From OMPR01 sp965183835 (GTDB lineage Bacteria; Pseudomonadota; Alphaproteobacteria; Rhodobacterales; Rhodobacteraceae): a stretch of 64,000 bases of DNA. The stretch is taken from the NCBI GenBank assembly GCA_965183835.1, contig CBCYME010000027.1, positions 1 to 64,000 on the forward strand, read 5' to 3'. The first letter of the stretch is position 1. Every line of letters begins with the position of its first letter. The position numbers and the translations under genes were made by a program. Under the pieces are notes generated by a model. The model was not told the DNA's origin, ran no database searches, and saw only the letters and a program-made list of their open reading frames with translations. Below are positions 8,391 to 16,309 of this stretch, piece after piece.

Positions 8391-9180
8391 ATGCAAATCG
8401 CGGACCTTGGCGACGTAAAACTTCATTATCGCATCGACGGGGATCCTGATGGTGTGCCTGTAGTGTTTTCAAATTCACTCGGCACTGATTTGCGGCTTTG
8501 GGATCCGATCTTGCCCTACCTTCCCAAGGGGTTGAAACTGATCCGCTATGACAAACGCGGTCATGGTCTGTCGTCGATGCCACGCGGGCCTTATTCCATG
8601 GGCGCCTTGGTGCGGGATGTGGAACGCCTGATGGACCTGTTAGAAGTCAAAAACTCCCTGTTTGTTGGCTTGTCCATTGGCGGAATGACGGCGCAGGGGC
8701 TAGCTGTGAAACGGCTCGATCTGGTGCGCGCAATGGTGTTGTCAAACACCGGCGCCAAGATCGGAACACCCGAAATCTGGGATCAGCGCATTGCCGAAGT
8801 CAAAGCCAACGGGATCGAGGCCCTGGCGGATGGGATCATGGAGCGGTGGTTTTCCAAAGGATTTCGCGCGACACTTGAATTGGAACTGTGGCGCAACATG
8901 CTGGTACGGCAACCCGACGAAGGGTACGCGGGATGTTCCGCCGCCATTTCCGGAACTGATTTCTATACCCCAACCAGCGGTCTGCGCTTGCCTACGCTTG
9001 GGCATCGCCGGGTCCGAAGATGGATCGACACCGCCCGATCTGGTGCGTGAAACCGTCGATTTGATCCCGGGGTCGCAATTCCATCTGATCCGCAAAGCCG
9101 GGCACCTACCCTGTGTCGAGCAGCCCGAAGAGTACGCCGCTGTGTTAACCAAATTCATGCGCGACACGGGACATATCTGA
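8391..9180 (+). pseudogene. pcaD: 3-oxoadipate enol-lactonase PcaD, broken by a +1 frameshift
   Basis: PcaD hydrolyses 3-oxoadipate enol-lactone in the protocatechuate branch of the beta-ketoadipate pathway. The start at 8391 (ATG after GGAGAACGAC) gives VVFSNSLGTDLRLWDP, the nucleophile elbow GLSIGG and the conserved AISGTDFYTPTSGLRLPT. The frame then shifts at the GGG at 9000-9002. In the original frame translation runs on to an unrelated tail and stops at 9050. One frame over, the expected end continues as GIAGSEDGSTPP, HLIRKAGHLPCVEQPEE with the catalytic His, stopping at 9180. Removing one G restores a normal protein of about 262 residues. It is either a real inactivating insertion or a sequence error. 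Confidence 0.85.
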
Positions 9181-9183
9181 TCT

Positions 9184-9897
9184 ATGGCGGACTTTCTTCT
9201 TGTGCATGGGTCTTGCCACGGCGCGTGGTGCTGGCGTGATGTCATACCGGCTTTGAACGCGCGCGGGCACACCGCGCAGGCCATCGATTTACCCGGCAGC
9301 GGCAATGACCAAACCCCTGTGGCTGACATCTCCTTAGAGGGGTGTCGGGATGCAATCCTTGATGAGATGACACCAGATACCATCCTTGTGGGCCATTCAT
9401 GGGGTGGCTATCCGATCAGCGCCACTGCCGAAGCGGTGCCATCAACAGTCCGGGCGTTGATATACCTCTGTGCCTATGTCCCGATATCTGGTCTATCGAT
9501 GATTGAAATGCGCAAACGCGCACCACGCCAGCCTCTTATGCACGCTATTGAGCGGTCAGAGGACGGGCTGAGCTATACCGTGGCCGATGATCAAATCGGA
9601 CCTACATTTTACCACGATTGCACGCCTGAAACGATTGCCTATGCCAAGGCCCGCTTGCGTCCACAGGCCATTCGCCCGCAAGCCGACCCGCTGGTCGTTA
9701 CGGATCGGTTTGCCAAAGTGGCGAAACATTACATCCGATGTTCAGATGACCGAACAATCCCCCCTGAATATCAGCAGACCATGACTGCAGACTGGCCACA
9801 GGATCATGTCCACGTTATGGACAGTTCGCATTCGCCTTTTTTCGCCCACCCGCAAACCTTGACCGACCTGATTTGCGACATTGAAAGACACCTGTGA
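9184..9897 (+). CDS. Alpha/beta hydrolase (esterase/hydroxynitrile lyase-like)
   Basis: A 237-residue alpha/beta hydrolase of the small lidless type, resembling plant methyl esterases and hydroxynitrile lyases. The N-terminal LLVHGSCHGAWCW carries the oxyanion turn, the nucleophile elbow is VGHSWGGYP, and the catalytic histidine is in DSSHSPFFAHP. It begins 3 bp after pcaD and overlaps the start of pcaB, so it belongs to the pca transcription unit. It is not a standard protocatechuate enzyme; it may release an aromatic acid from an ester and so feed the pathway. Confidence 0.8.
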   Translation: MADFLLVHGSCHGAWCWRDVIPALNARGHTAQAIDLPGSGNDQTPVADISLEGCRDAILDEMTPDTILVGHSWGGYPISATAEAVPSTVRALIYLCAYVPISGLSMIEMRKRAPRQPLMHAIERSEDGLSYTVADDQIGPTFYHDCTPETIAYAKARLRPQAIRPQADPLVVTDRFAKVAKHYIRCSDDRTIPPEYQQTMTADWPQDHVHVMDSSHSPFFAHPQTLTDLICDIERHL

Positions 9898-11234
9898 TGG
9901 CTGGTTCTGTTTTCGACTCGTCCCTATTTTCTCGCCTCTTTCCTACAGGGGAAGTTGGGCGTTTGTTCACCGACAGCGCCGAAGTTCGCGCCATGTTGCT
10001 GGTCGAAGGGATGTTGGCCAAGGTTCAGGGCGATCAAGGGGTTATCCCCGCTGAAAGCGCTGCCGCGATCAACCGCGCCTCGATGGAAATCCAGCTAGAC
10101 CCCGGCGCATTGGCACAGGCAACGGGTCAAAACGGCGTCAGTGTCCCGGGTCTGGTTGCTGCTTTTCGCGATGAAATGCAGGCCCCAGAACACGCCCAGT
10201 TCGCCCATTGGGGCGCCACATCTCAGGACATCATCGACACCGGATTGATGTTGCGCCTGCGTCAGGCATTGACCCTGATCGAAACGGATCTGGTGGAGAT
10301 CACAACAGCTTTGGGCACATTGGCAGACACACACGCCGCCCTGCCGATGCCAGCGCGCACCTATGGCCAACACGCCACCCCAACAAGTTTCGGGGCTGTG
10401 ACGGCAAGCTGGGGCATGCCTTTGCTGGATTTGCTCGAAGAGCTCTCTCATTTGCGCAAAAATTGCCTGATGGTTTCCCTGTCAGGGGCTGCCGGGACAT
10501 CATCGGCACTTGGCCCTTTGGCGGCAGAGACGCGCGCAGGCCTTGCACAGGTATTGAACCTGACCGACCCTGAACGCAGCTGGCACACGGACCGCACTCC
10601 GATCTTGCGGCTGTCGGATTGGTTCACCCGCGTGACGATCGCGCTTGGGAAATTGGGCGAAGATGCGACCCAACTGGTGCAAACCGGTATCCAAGAAATC
10701 AGTCTGGGCGGGGCCGGGTCATCGTCGACCATGCCACAAAAACAGAACCCTGTTACCCCTTCGGTGCTTGTCGCGCTGGCGCATCAAACCAGCGGCCTGC
10801 TCAATACGTTGCAAGGGGCTTCGATGCACCGATATCAGCGGGACGGGGCCGCATGGTTCACCGAATGGATGTGCTTGCCCCAAATTGTTTTGGGGGCTGG
10901 GTCCGCAAGCCAAACCGCGCGCGCTTTGTGTGAAGGGATAGTCCCCTGCCCTGATGCGATGGCAACCAATCTGAACCAGCAGCTTGATATGATTCACGCC
11001 GAAGCGCTCTCTTTTGCCTTGGCTGAGCACATGCGTCGACCCGATGCACAGACCGCGACCAAAGCCCTGTGCAAAGAAGCATCCGCCACCAATACCCCCC
11101 TCAGGGACTTGGTCGCGCGCGACTGGCCACAGCTGGATGGAATACCCTTGTTCGATGTGGCGCACCAAATGGGTCACGCCCCAGCCGAGGCCCGTCAGTT
11201 CGCCACCAAGGTAACGCAACGTAATGCGAACTGA
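9897..11234 (+). CDS. pcaB: 3-carboxy-cis,cis-muconate cycloisomerase PcaB
   Basis: Fumarase/aspartase-superfamily enzyme that lactonises 3-carboxy-cis,cis-muconate in protocatechuate degradation; 445 residues from the ATG at 9897, which overlaps the previous stop (TGATG). A GTG three bases earlier is a less likely start. The three conserved regions are visible: PARTYGQHATPTSFG, the LSGAAGTSSALG substrate segment, and the family signature GSSTMPQKQNP (about residue 280). Normal in length. Its usual partners pcaC and pcaHG are not in the window; pcaD just upstream is frameshifted, so the pathway may be incomplete here. Confidence 0.9.
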   Translation: MAGSVFDSSLFSRLFPTGEVGRLFTDSAEVRAMLLVEGMLAKVQGDQGVIPAESAAAINRASMEIQLDPGALAQATGQNGVSVPGLVAAFRDEMQAPEHAQFAHWGATSQDIIDTGLMLRLRQALTLIETDLVEITTALGTLADTHAALPMPARTYGQHATPTSFGAVTASWGMPLLDLLEELSHLRKNCLMVSLSGAAGTSSALGPLAAETRAGLAQVLNLTDPERSWHTDRTPILRLSDWFTRVTIALGKLGEDATQLVQTGIQEISLGGAGSSSTMPQKQNPVTPSVLVALAHQTSGLLNTLQGASMHRYQRDGAAWFTEWMCLPQIVLGAGSASQTARALCEGIVPCPDAMATNLNQQLDMIHAEALSFALAEHMRRPDAQTATKALCKEASATNTPLRDLVARDWPQLDGIPLFDVAHQMGHAPAEARQFATKVTQRNAN

Positions 11235-11245
11235 GCCGCTTCTGT

Positions 11246-11276
11246 TTCGTCGCCACCAAGCCTAGGTTGCGACGAA
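11246..11276 (+). terminator. Candidate stem-loop after pcaB
   Basis: TTCGTCGC (11246-11253) and GCGACGAA (11269-11276) form a perfect 8-bp stem with a 15-base loop, in the 61-bp gap between pcaB and the MFS gene. There is no U tract, so it may be a weak terminator or an mRNA structure. Confidence 0.4.
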
Positions 11277-11295
11277 CTAAACCGGATCGTTCATT

Positions 11296-12495
11296 ATGCG
11301 CCTGCCCACCATTTTCATTCTTATCACCGTGATGCTAGACGCGGTGGGTATTGGTCTGATCATGCCGATCATGCCGGACCTGATCCAAGAGGTGCAGGGC
11401 GGAACATTGGCAGATGCCGCCCTGTGGGGCGGCGTGATGAGCACTGTTTTTGCCGTCATGCAGTTCCTGTTCAGCCCGGTCATCGGCAATCTGTCTGACA
11501 GCGTTGGCAGACGTCCAATCCTGTTGGTATCCCTGTTCGTTATGGCCTTGGACTATCTCGTGATGGCGCTGGCTGGATCCATGTGGCTGTTGCTGGTGGG
11601 CCGGATCGTTGGCGGCATCACCGCCGCCACTCATGGCACCGCAAGCGCCTACATCGCCGACATTTCAAAACCCGAGGACAAGGCCGCCAATTTTGGCATG
11701 TTAGGCGCGGCTTTTGGCATGGGGTTTGTTCTTGGTCCATTGATCGGGGGCGTATTGGGTGAATTCGGGACTCGTGCGCCGTTTTACGCCGCTGCGATTA
11801 TGGCCTCGCTCAATTTCGTTCTTGGCTATTTTGTGATGCGCGAGACAGTCACTGACAAGACCCGGCGCGCCTTTCATTGGACACGCGCCAACCCGTTTGG
11901 GGCCTTCCGTTCCATCGCACGTGTTCCCGGAATTGCCCCGTTGCTTTGGGCCTATTTCCTGTATTCGGTTGCCATCTATGTCTACCCAGCGATCTGGTCC
12001 TATTTTACCCAAGAACGGTTTGGCTGGTCCCCACAAATGATCGGGCTGTCTTTGGGCATCTTTGGGTTTCTGATGGCCGTAGTCCAAGGCGGGGTGCTGC
12101 GTTATGCAATCCGGTGGTTCGGCGAAAGACGGACAATCATCTATGGGCAATTGTTTGATTTCGTGGGTTTCGGACTGCTTGCGTTCATCTCGTCGGGCAC
12201 GCTTGCGCTTCTCTTGATCCCGATCACAGCCCTTGGCGCGGTTGTCCCCCCGGCCCTGCAGGCGATCATGTCCAAAGCGGTGGCAGACAACCAACAAGGA
12301 GAGCTTCAAGGCGTGATGACCGCGGTGCATGCGCTGTCGATGATTGTCTCGCCGCTGATGATGGCCTCGGTGTTTTCGGTTTTCACTCGCGAAGGCACCG
12401 CCATTTATCTACCGGGGGCCCCGTTCCTCTTGTCACTGGTTCTCATGTCGATCGGTTTGGTGATCTTTATGCGGGCGCGAATTTCCGTGGCGTAA
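11296..12495 (+). CDS. MFS drug exporter, TetA-like (DHA1 family)
   Basis: A 399-residue inner-membrane proton antiporter of the major facilitator superfamily with about 12 hydrophobic segments. The opening MLDAVGIGLIMPIMPDLI matches TetA-type tetracycline exporters, as does the motif A loop GNLSDSVGRRPILL between segments 2 and 3. A GPLIGGVLGEFG motif C marks segment 5, typical of antiporters. Despite the resemblance, such chromosomal roseobacter proteins are only distant from acquired Tet determinants, and no tetR gene is next to it, so resistance should not be assumed. Confidence 0.85.
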   Translation: MRLPTIFILITVMLDAVGIGLIMPIMPDLIQEVQGGTLADAALWGGVMSTVFAVMQFLFSPVIGNLSDSVGRRPILLVSLFVMALDYLVMALAGSMWLLLVGRIVGGITAATHGTASAYIADISKPEDKAANFGMLGAAFGMGFVLGPLIGGVLGEFGTRAPFYAAAIMASLNFVLGYFVMRETVTDKTRRAFHWTRANPFGAFRSIARVPGIAPLLWAYFLYSVAIYVYPAIWSYFTQERFGWSPQMIGLSLGIFGFLMAVVQGGVLRYAIRWFGERRTIIYGQLFDFVGFGLLAFISSGTLALLLIPITALGAVVPPALQAIMSKAVADNQQGELQGVMTAVHALSMIVSPLMMASVFSVFTREGTAIYLPGAPFLLSLVLMSIGLVIFMRARISVA

Positions 12496-12576
12496 GAACG
12501 ACCTAATCCTGCCGGTTTCCGGCTTGCAGCCCCCCCGTTTGCCAGTCCACCGTAGACCCAAGCAAGGGAGGAAACC

Positions 12577-13668
12577 ATGCAAACCATCAAGGCGGCAGTC
12601 TGCCGAGAATTCAACGCACCTTTGGTCATCGAAGAGGTGCAACTGGCCGACCCCCAAATAGGCGAAGTCGAAGTCACACTGGACGCAGTGGCAATCTGTC
12701 ATTCCGACATCAGCTATGCGGGTGGCGCGTGGGGCGGGTTTCTGCCAGCTGTCTACGGACACGAAGCGGCCGGTGTGATCACAGCAACAGGCGAAGGTAG
12801 CGGAGATTATAAAATCGGCGATCCTGTAGTGGTCACCCTGATCCGCGCCTGTGGATCATGCCCATCTTGCGCTGGTGGAACACCCACGATTTGTGAAACC
12901 CCTTACAACACGGCCAAGGGCCCTCTGCGCACTGCGGATGGGGAACCTTTGGATCAAGGGATGGCTTGCGGTGCTTTTGCGGAAAAGGTTGTCGTAAGCC
13001 ACCGCCAGATCGTCAAAATCCCTGAAACCATGGCGAAAGATGTCGCCTCTCTCCTATCGTGCGGTGTGATCACGGGCGTCGGGGCTGTGGTAAACGCGGC
13101 TCAATTGCGCCCGGGTCAGGATGTCGTTGTCATCGGAGCTGGGGGTGTTGGCCTGAACGCCATTCAGGGGGCTCGTATCGCCGGGGCACGGCGCATCGTC
13201 GCCATCGACATGACCGAAGAAAAGTTGGAAATCGCCAAGGAATTTGGGGCCACGCACGGTGTATTGGCCACGCAGGATGCTCCGTGGAAAGCTGCTTACA
13301 AAGCCTTGGGCGGGCGTGGCGCGGATGCGGTATTGGTCACAGTTGGTGCAATCCCAGCTTATGAACAAGCCACACGATACCTTGGACGTGGTGGCAAAGC
13401 CGTAATGATCGGCATGCCCCACTCTGGCGCCAAAGCTAGCTACGAACCAGTGATCATGGCCGCTGTAGGACAAGGGCTGATCGGTTCGAAAATGGGGGAT
13501 GTCGTTATTCAACGCGATATTCCGTGGATGATCGACCTTTATGAACAGGGCCGATTAAAGCTGGACGAGCTGATTTCGGGGCGCTGGGAACTGGATCAGA
13601 TCAACGAAGCCATCGCAGATACCAAAACTGGATCAGCGAAGCGGAATGTGATTCTGTTCAATCGCTAA
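12577..13668 (+). CDS. Zinc-dependent alcohol dehydrogenase
   Basis: A 363-residue medium-chain dehydrogenase/reductase with both zinc sites. The catalytic site has Cys and Asp in AICHSDISYAG and His-Glu in YGHEAAG; the structural site is the Cys-rich loop ACGSCPSCAGGTPTIC. The NAD(P) fold follows with VIGAGGVGLNAIQGA and the cofactor-selecting Asp in RIVAIDMTEEKLEIA, which favours NAD. It resembles class III/aryl-alcohol-type enzymes but is shorter and not a clear glutathione-dependent formaldehyde dehydrogenase. A GGGAGG site precedes the start. It is followed 34 bp later by an enolase-superfamily gene, suggesting a shared sugar-acid or alcohol pathway. Confidence 0.87.
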   Translation: MQTIKAAVCREFNAPLVIEEVQLADPQIGEVEVTLDAVAICHSDISYAGGAWGGFLPAVYGHEAAGVITATGEGSGDYKIGDPVVVTLIRACGSCPSCAGGTPTICETPYNTAKGPLRTADGEPLDQGMACGAFAEKVVVSHRQIVKIPETMAKDVASLLSCGVITGVGAVVNAAQLRPGQDVVVIGAGGVGLNAIQGARIAGARRIVAIDMTEEKLEIAKEFGATHGVLATQDAPWKAAYKALGGRGADAVLVTVGAIPAYEQATRYLGRGGKAVMIGMPHSGAKASYEPVIMAAVGQGLIGSKMGDVVIQRDIPWMIDLYEQGRLKLDELISGRWELDQINEAIADTKTGSAKRNVILFNR

Positions 13669-13702
13669 AAGGCGCAAAGCCCCCCAACTCGGAGAATAGA
13701 CG

Positions 13703-14934
13703 ATGAAGCTGCAAGATCTTGATGTCATCATCACTGCACCGCCTGCCCCCGGTTGGGGTGGGCGCTATTGGATCCTGGTCAAGGTGACCACGGATACAGG
13801 GATCACCGGTTGGGGGGAATGCTATGCGTCCTCCATCGGCCCGCAGGCGATGACCCATGTGATTCGCGACGTATTCGAACGGCACATGCTGGGCGAAAAC
13901 CCTGAAAACATCGAACTGATGTTTCGACGCGCCTATTCCAGCGGCTTTACTCAGCGCCCCGATCTCACCGTCATGGGCGCGTTTTCCGGCTTGGAAATCG
14001 CCTGTTGGGATATTTTGGGCAAAGATCGAAACCGCCCTGTCCATGCTCTGATCGGCGGTCGAATGAATGAACGCATTCGCGCCTACACCTATCTGTACCC
14101 CTGCCCCACCAAGATATCGATGCCTTTTGGACCTCGCCAGAACTAGCTGCTGAAAGTGCCGCTGAAATGGTACGCCGCGGGTATACGGCAGTGAAATTCG
14201 ACCCCGCCGGCCCCTACACAATGCGCGGCGGTCATATGCCCGCCATGTCAGACATTTCAATGTCTGTGGCCTTTTGCAAAGCCATTCGCGAAGCTGTCGG
14301 GGACAAAGCAGACCTGCTGTTCGGCACCCATGGCCAATTCAATACGGCCGGTGCGATCCGCCTGGGGCAAGCTTTAGAACCTTATTCCCCGCTTTGGTTC
14401 GAAGAGCCCACCCCGCCTGACAACATCGAAGACATGGCGCGCGTTGCCCGCAATGTCCGAATTCCCGTTGCCACTGGCGAGCGCATGACAACCAAAACCG
14501 AATTCGGCGCTGTGTTGCGTGCTGGAGCTGCAGAAATCCTGCAACCCGCCCTTGGCCGTGCCGGTGGAATTTGGGAGATGAAAAAGGTTGCTGCTATCGC
14601 CGAGCTGTTCAATGCACAGATGGCGCCGCACCTTTATGCGGGTCCGATTGAATGGGCTGCGAACATCCAACTGGCCGCGTCCATTCCGAACATCCTGCTT
14701 TTGGAATCCATTGAAACACCGTTCCATGACGCCCTGATCAAAGGCAGCATTCAAGTTGAAAATGGCTTTGTCACACCCCCAGACGCCCCCGGCTTGGGGA
14801 TCGAAGTTGACGAAGATTTGGCCCGTGCGCACCCCTACCTGGACACAGGACTTCACCTCGAAATGCAAGACGCACCATGCGACTACGTGAACGGGAATGC
14901 CTTTCAAGGCGGCGCACCCGCCAAGGAGGGCTAG
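13703..14934 (+). pseudogene. Mandelate racemase/galactonate dehydratase-like enzyme, frameshifted
   Basis: Enolase-superfamily sugar-acid dehydratase. The first frame (13703 to about 14100) gives the capping domain: GWGGRYWILVKV, TGWGECYASSIGPQAM, FSGLEIACWDILGKD. Then the run TACCCCTG at 14096-14103 lacks one C compared with the Tyr-Pro-Leu-Pro-His expected in the family. The original frame stops at 14146, while the barrel domain continues one frame over: GYTAVKFDPAGPY with the catalytic Lys, WFEEPTPPDN, ATGERMTTKTEFG, QPALGRAGGI and MAPHLYAGPIEWAA. Restoring one C would give a protein of about 410 residues. Either a true pseudogene or a homopolymer error. Confidence 0.85.
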
Positions 14935-14989
14935 AAGTAGGCTTGGAAATAGGGCATTATGTCGGAAATACGCATTCAGGACGAAAAAT

Positions 14990-15322
14990 GTGACGATCCA
15001 AGCATCTCCCCCTCTCACGCCGGAAACCACGACTGACATGGCAGCGCGCGCCGCAGAAGCGGCCGCGTATCTCAAGACACTGGCCCACGAAGGTCGGTTG
15101 ATGATCCTGTGCCACCTCGGCACTGGTGAGAAATCTGTGACTGAGTTGGAAAACCTACTGGAAATTCGCCAAGCCGCTGTCAGTCAAATGCTCGCGCGTC
15201 TACGTGATGAGGGGCTTGTCACCACACGCCGAGATGGCAAAACCATCTATTATTCGCTGCTGGATCGGAACACCGAACAAGTGATTGGCCTGCTGTACCG
15301 GCTGTTTTGCGAAGCGCGCTAG
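14990..15322 (+). CDS. ArsR-family transcriptional regulator
   Basis: Winged-helix repressor/sensor of the ArsR/SmtB family, about 110 residues from the GTG at 14990, which has CAGGAC eight bases upstream; the ATG at 15038 is an alternative. The DNA-binding region is TLAHEGRLMILCHL, then SVTELENLLEIRQAAVSQMLARLRDEGLV, then the wing TRRDGKTIYYSLLD. The metal-binding Cys pair of the canonical ELCVCDL box is absent, so it probably senses something other than arsenite or zinc; BigR/SqrR-type thiol sensing is possible, but only one Cys is found in each half. It runs convergent with the broken fumarylacetoacetase gene. Confidence 0.85.
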   Translation: MTIQASPPLTPETTTDMAARAAEAAAYLKTLAHEGRLMILCHLGTGEKSVTELENLLEIRQAAVSQMLARLRDEGLVTTRRDGKTIYYSLLDRNTEQVIGLLYRLFCEAR

Positions 15323-15333
15323 TCATGTTCACC

Positions 15334-15352
15334 TCGGGCCGATCTAGCCCGA
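15334..15352. terminator. Candidate terminator between ArsR gene and fumarylacetoacetase pseudogene
   Basis: TCGGGC (15334-15339) and GCCCGA (15347-15352) form a 6-bp stem with a 7-base loop between two convergent genes, followed on the plus strand by a T-rich AGTCTTCTTG. Confidence 0.5.
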
Positions 15353-15374
15353 AGTCTTCTTGCGCCTTAGATGC

Positions 15375-16215
15375 TTAGTCATCAGCCCGAACTGTTTGGA
15401 TCTGAACGCCCAAACCTTCGATTTCAAGCCGGACAACATCCCCCGGCTTCAAGTACTTTGGCGGCGTCATGCCCATGCCCACCCCCGGGGGTGTGCCTGT
15501 TGCGATGATATCCCCCGGATGTAGGGTCATCATTTCGCTGAGGTGCGCAATGATCTGAGCGATGGTGAAAATCATCTTGTCGCTTGATCCGGTCTGCATT
15601 CGCTCGCCGTTCACATCGCATGTCAGATGCAGGCTCTGCGGATCGGCAACGTCATCCTTGGTGACCAACCAAGGCCCGATTGGTCCAAAGCTATCGCAGG
15701 ATTTGCCCTTGGTCCACTGGCCTGTGCGCTTGGTTTGAAAATCACGCTCAGACACATCGTTGATCACACAGTACCCAGCGACATGATCAAGCGCCTCGGC
15801 TTCTGTGACGTAATTTCGCGGTCTTCCCGATCACAACGCCCAGCTCCACTTCCCAATCGGTGGCAACGGACCCGCGCGGCCAATAAGATGTCATCGTGGG
15901 GACCAGAAATAGCTGAGTTGGCTTTGAGGAACAGAATGGGGTGTTCCGGGATTGGCATGCCAGCTTCTTCGGCGTGATCAGAATAGTTTAATCCGATGCA
16001 CAGGAACTTGCCCACATTGCCAACACAGGGGGCCAATCGCGGCCCACCCGGTACGATTGGCAAGGCCTCAATATCAAGGCCGTCCAGTGCCCCCGGACGC
16101 CAGTGCGCCCCCATCAATATCTAGAACAACTCCCAGAGAGCGCGCGCAGCGTTCCTGTTGCATCCAACACGCCCGGACACACGCGGTCCCCATCAAAATA
16201 GCGCAGCAATTTCAT
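15375..16215 (-). pseudogene. Fumarylacetoacetate hydrolase-family gene with at least four frameshifts
   Basis: The product would be a 2-hydroxyhepta-2,4-diene-1,7-dioate isomerase/ureidoglycolate lyase-type enzyme of about 280 residues. The ATG at 16215 opens MKLLRYFDGDRVCPG but is soon stopped. Other pieces appear in other frames: KFLCIGLNYSDHAEEAG (metal-site region), HPILFLKANSAISGPHDD, and VINDVSERDFQTKR with the end IIATGTPPGVGMGM. Read against the family pattern, four extra bases explain the breaks: one G near 16129-16134 (GGG for GG), one G near 16098 (five Gs for four), one G near 15878 (GG for G) and one T near 15812 (TT for T). As written it cannot make the enzyme. Confidence 0.85.
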
Positions 16216-16309
16216 CGCAGATCCTTTTGTGTTCAACCAGCAGTCAGGTCAGTTGGAAACATACCCAGACACAACCTGCAACAGTTTGAACGCGGTCGCA
16301 GCATCGTTT

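Noticed and set aside
11296..12495. Acquired tetracycline resistance gene
   Set aside because: TetA-like family only; no adjacent tetR, no mobile-element context, and base composition like the neighbours.
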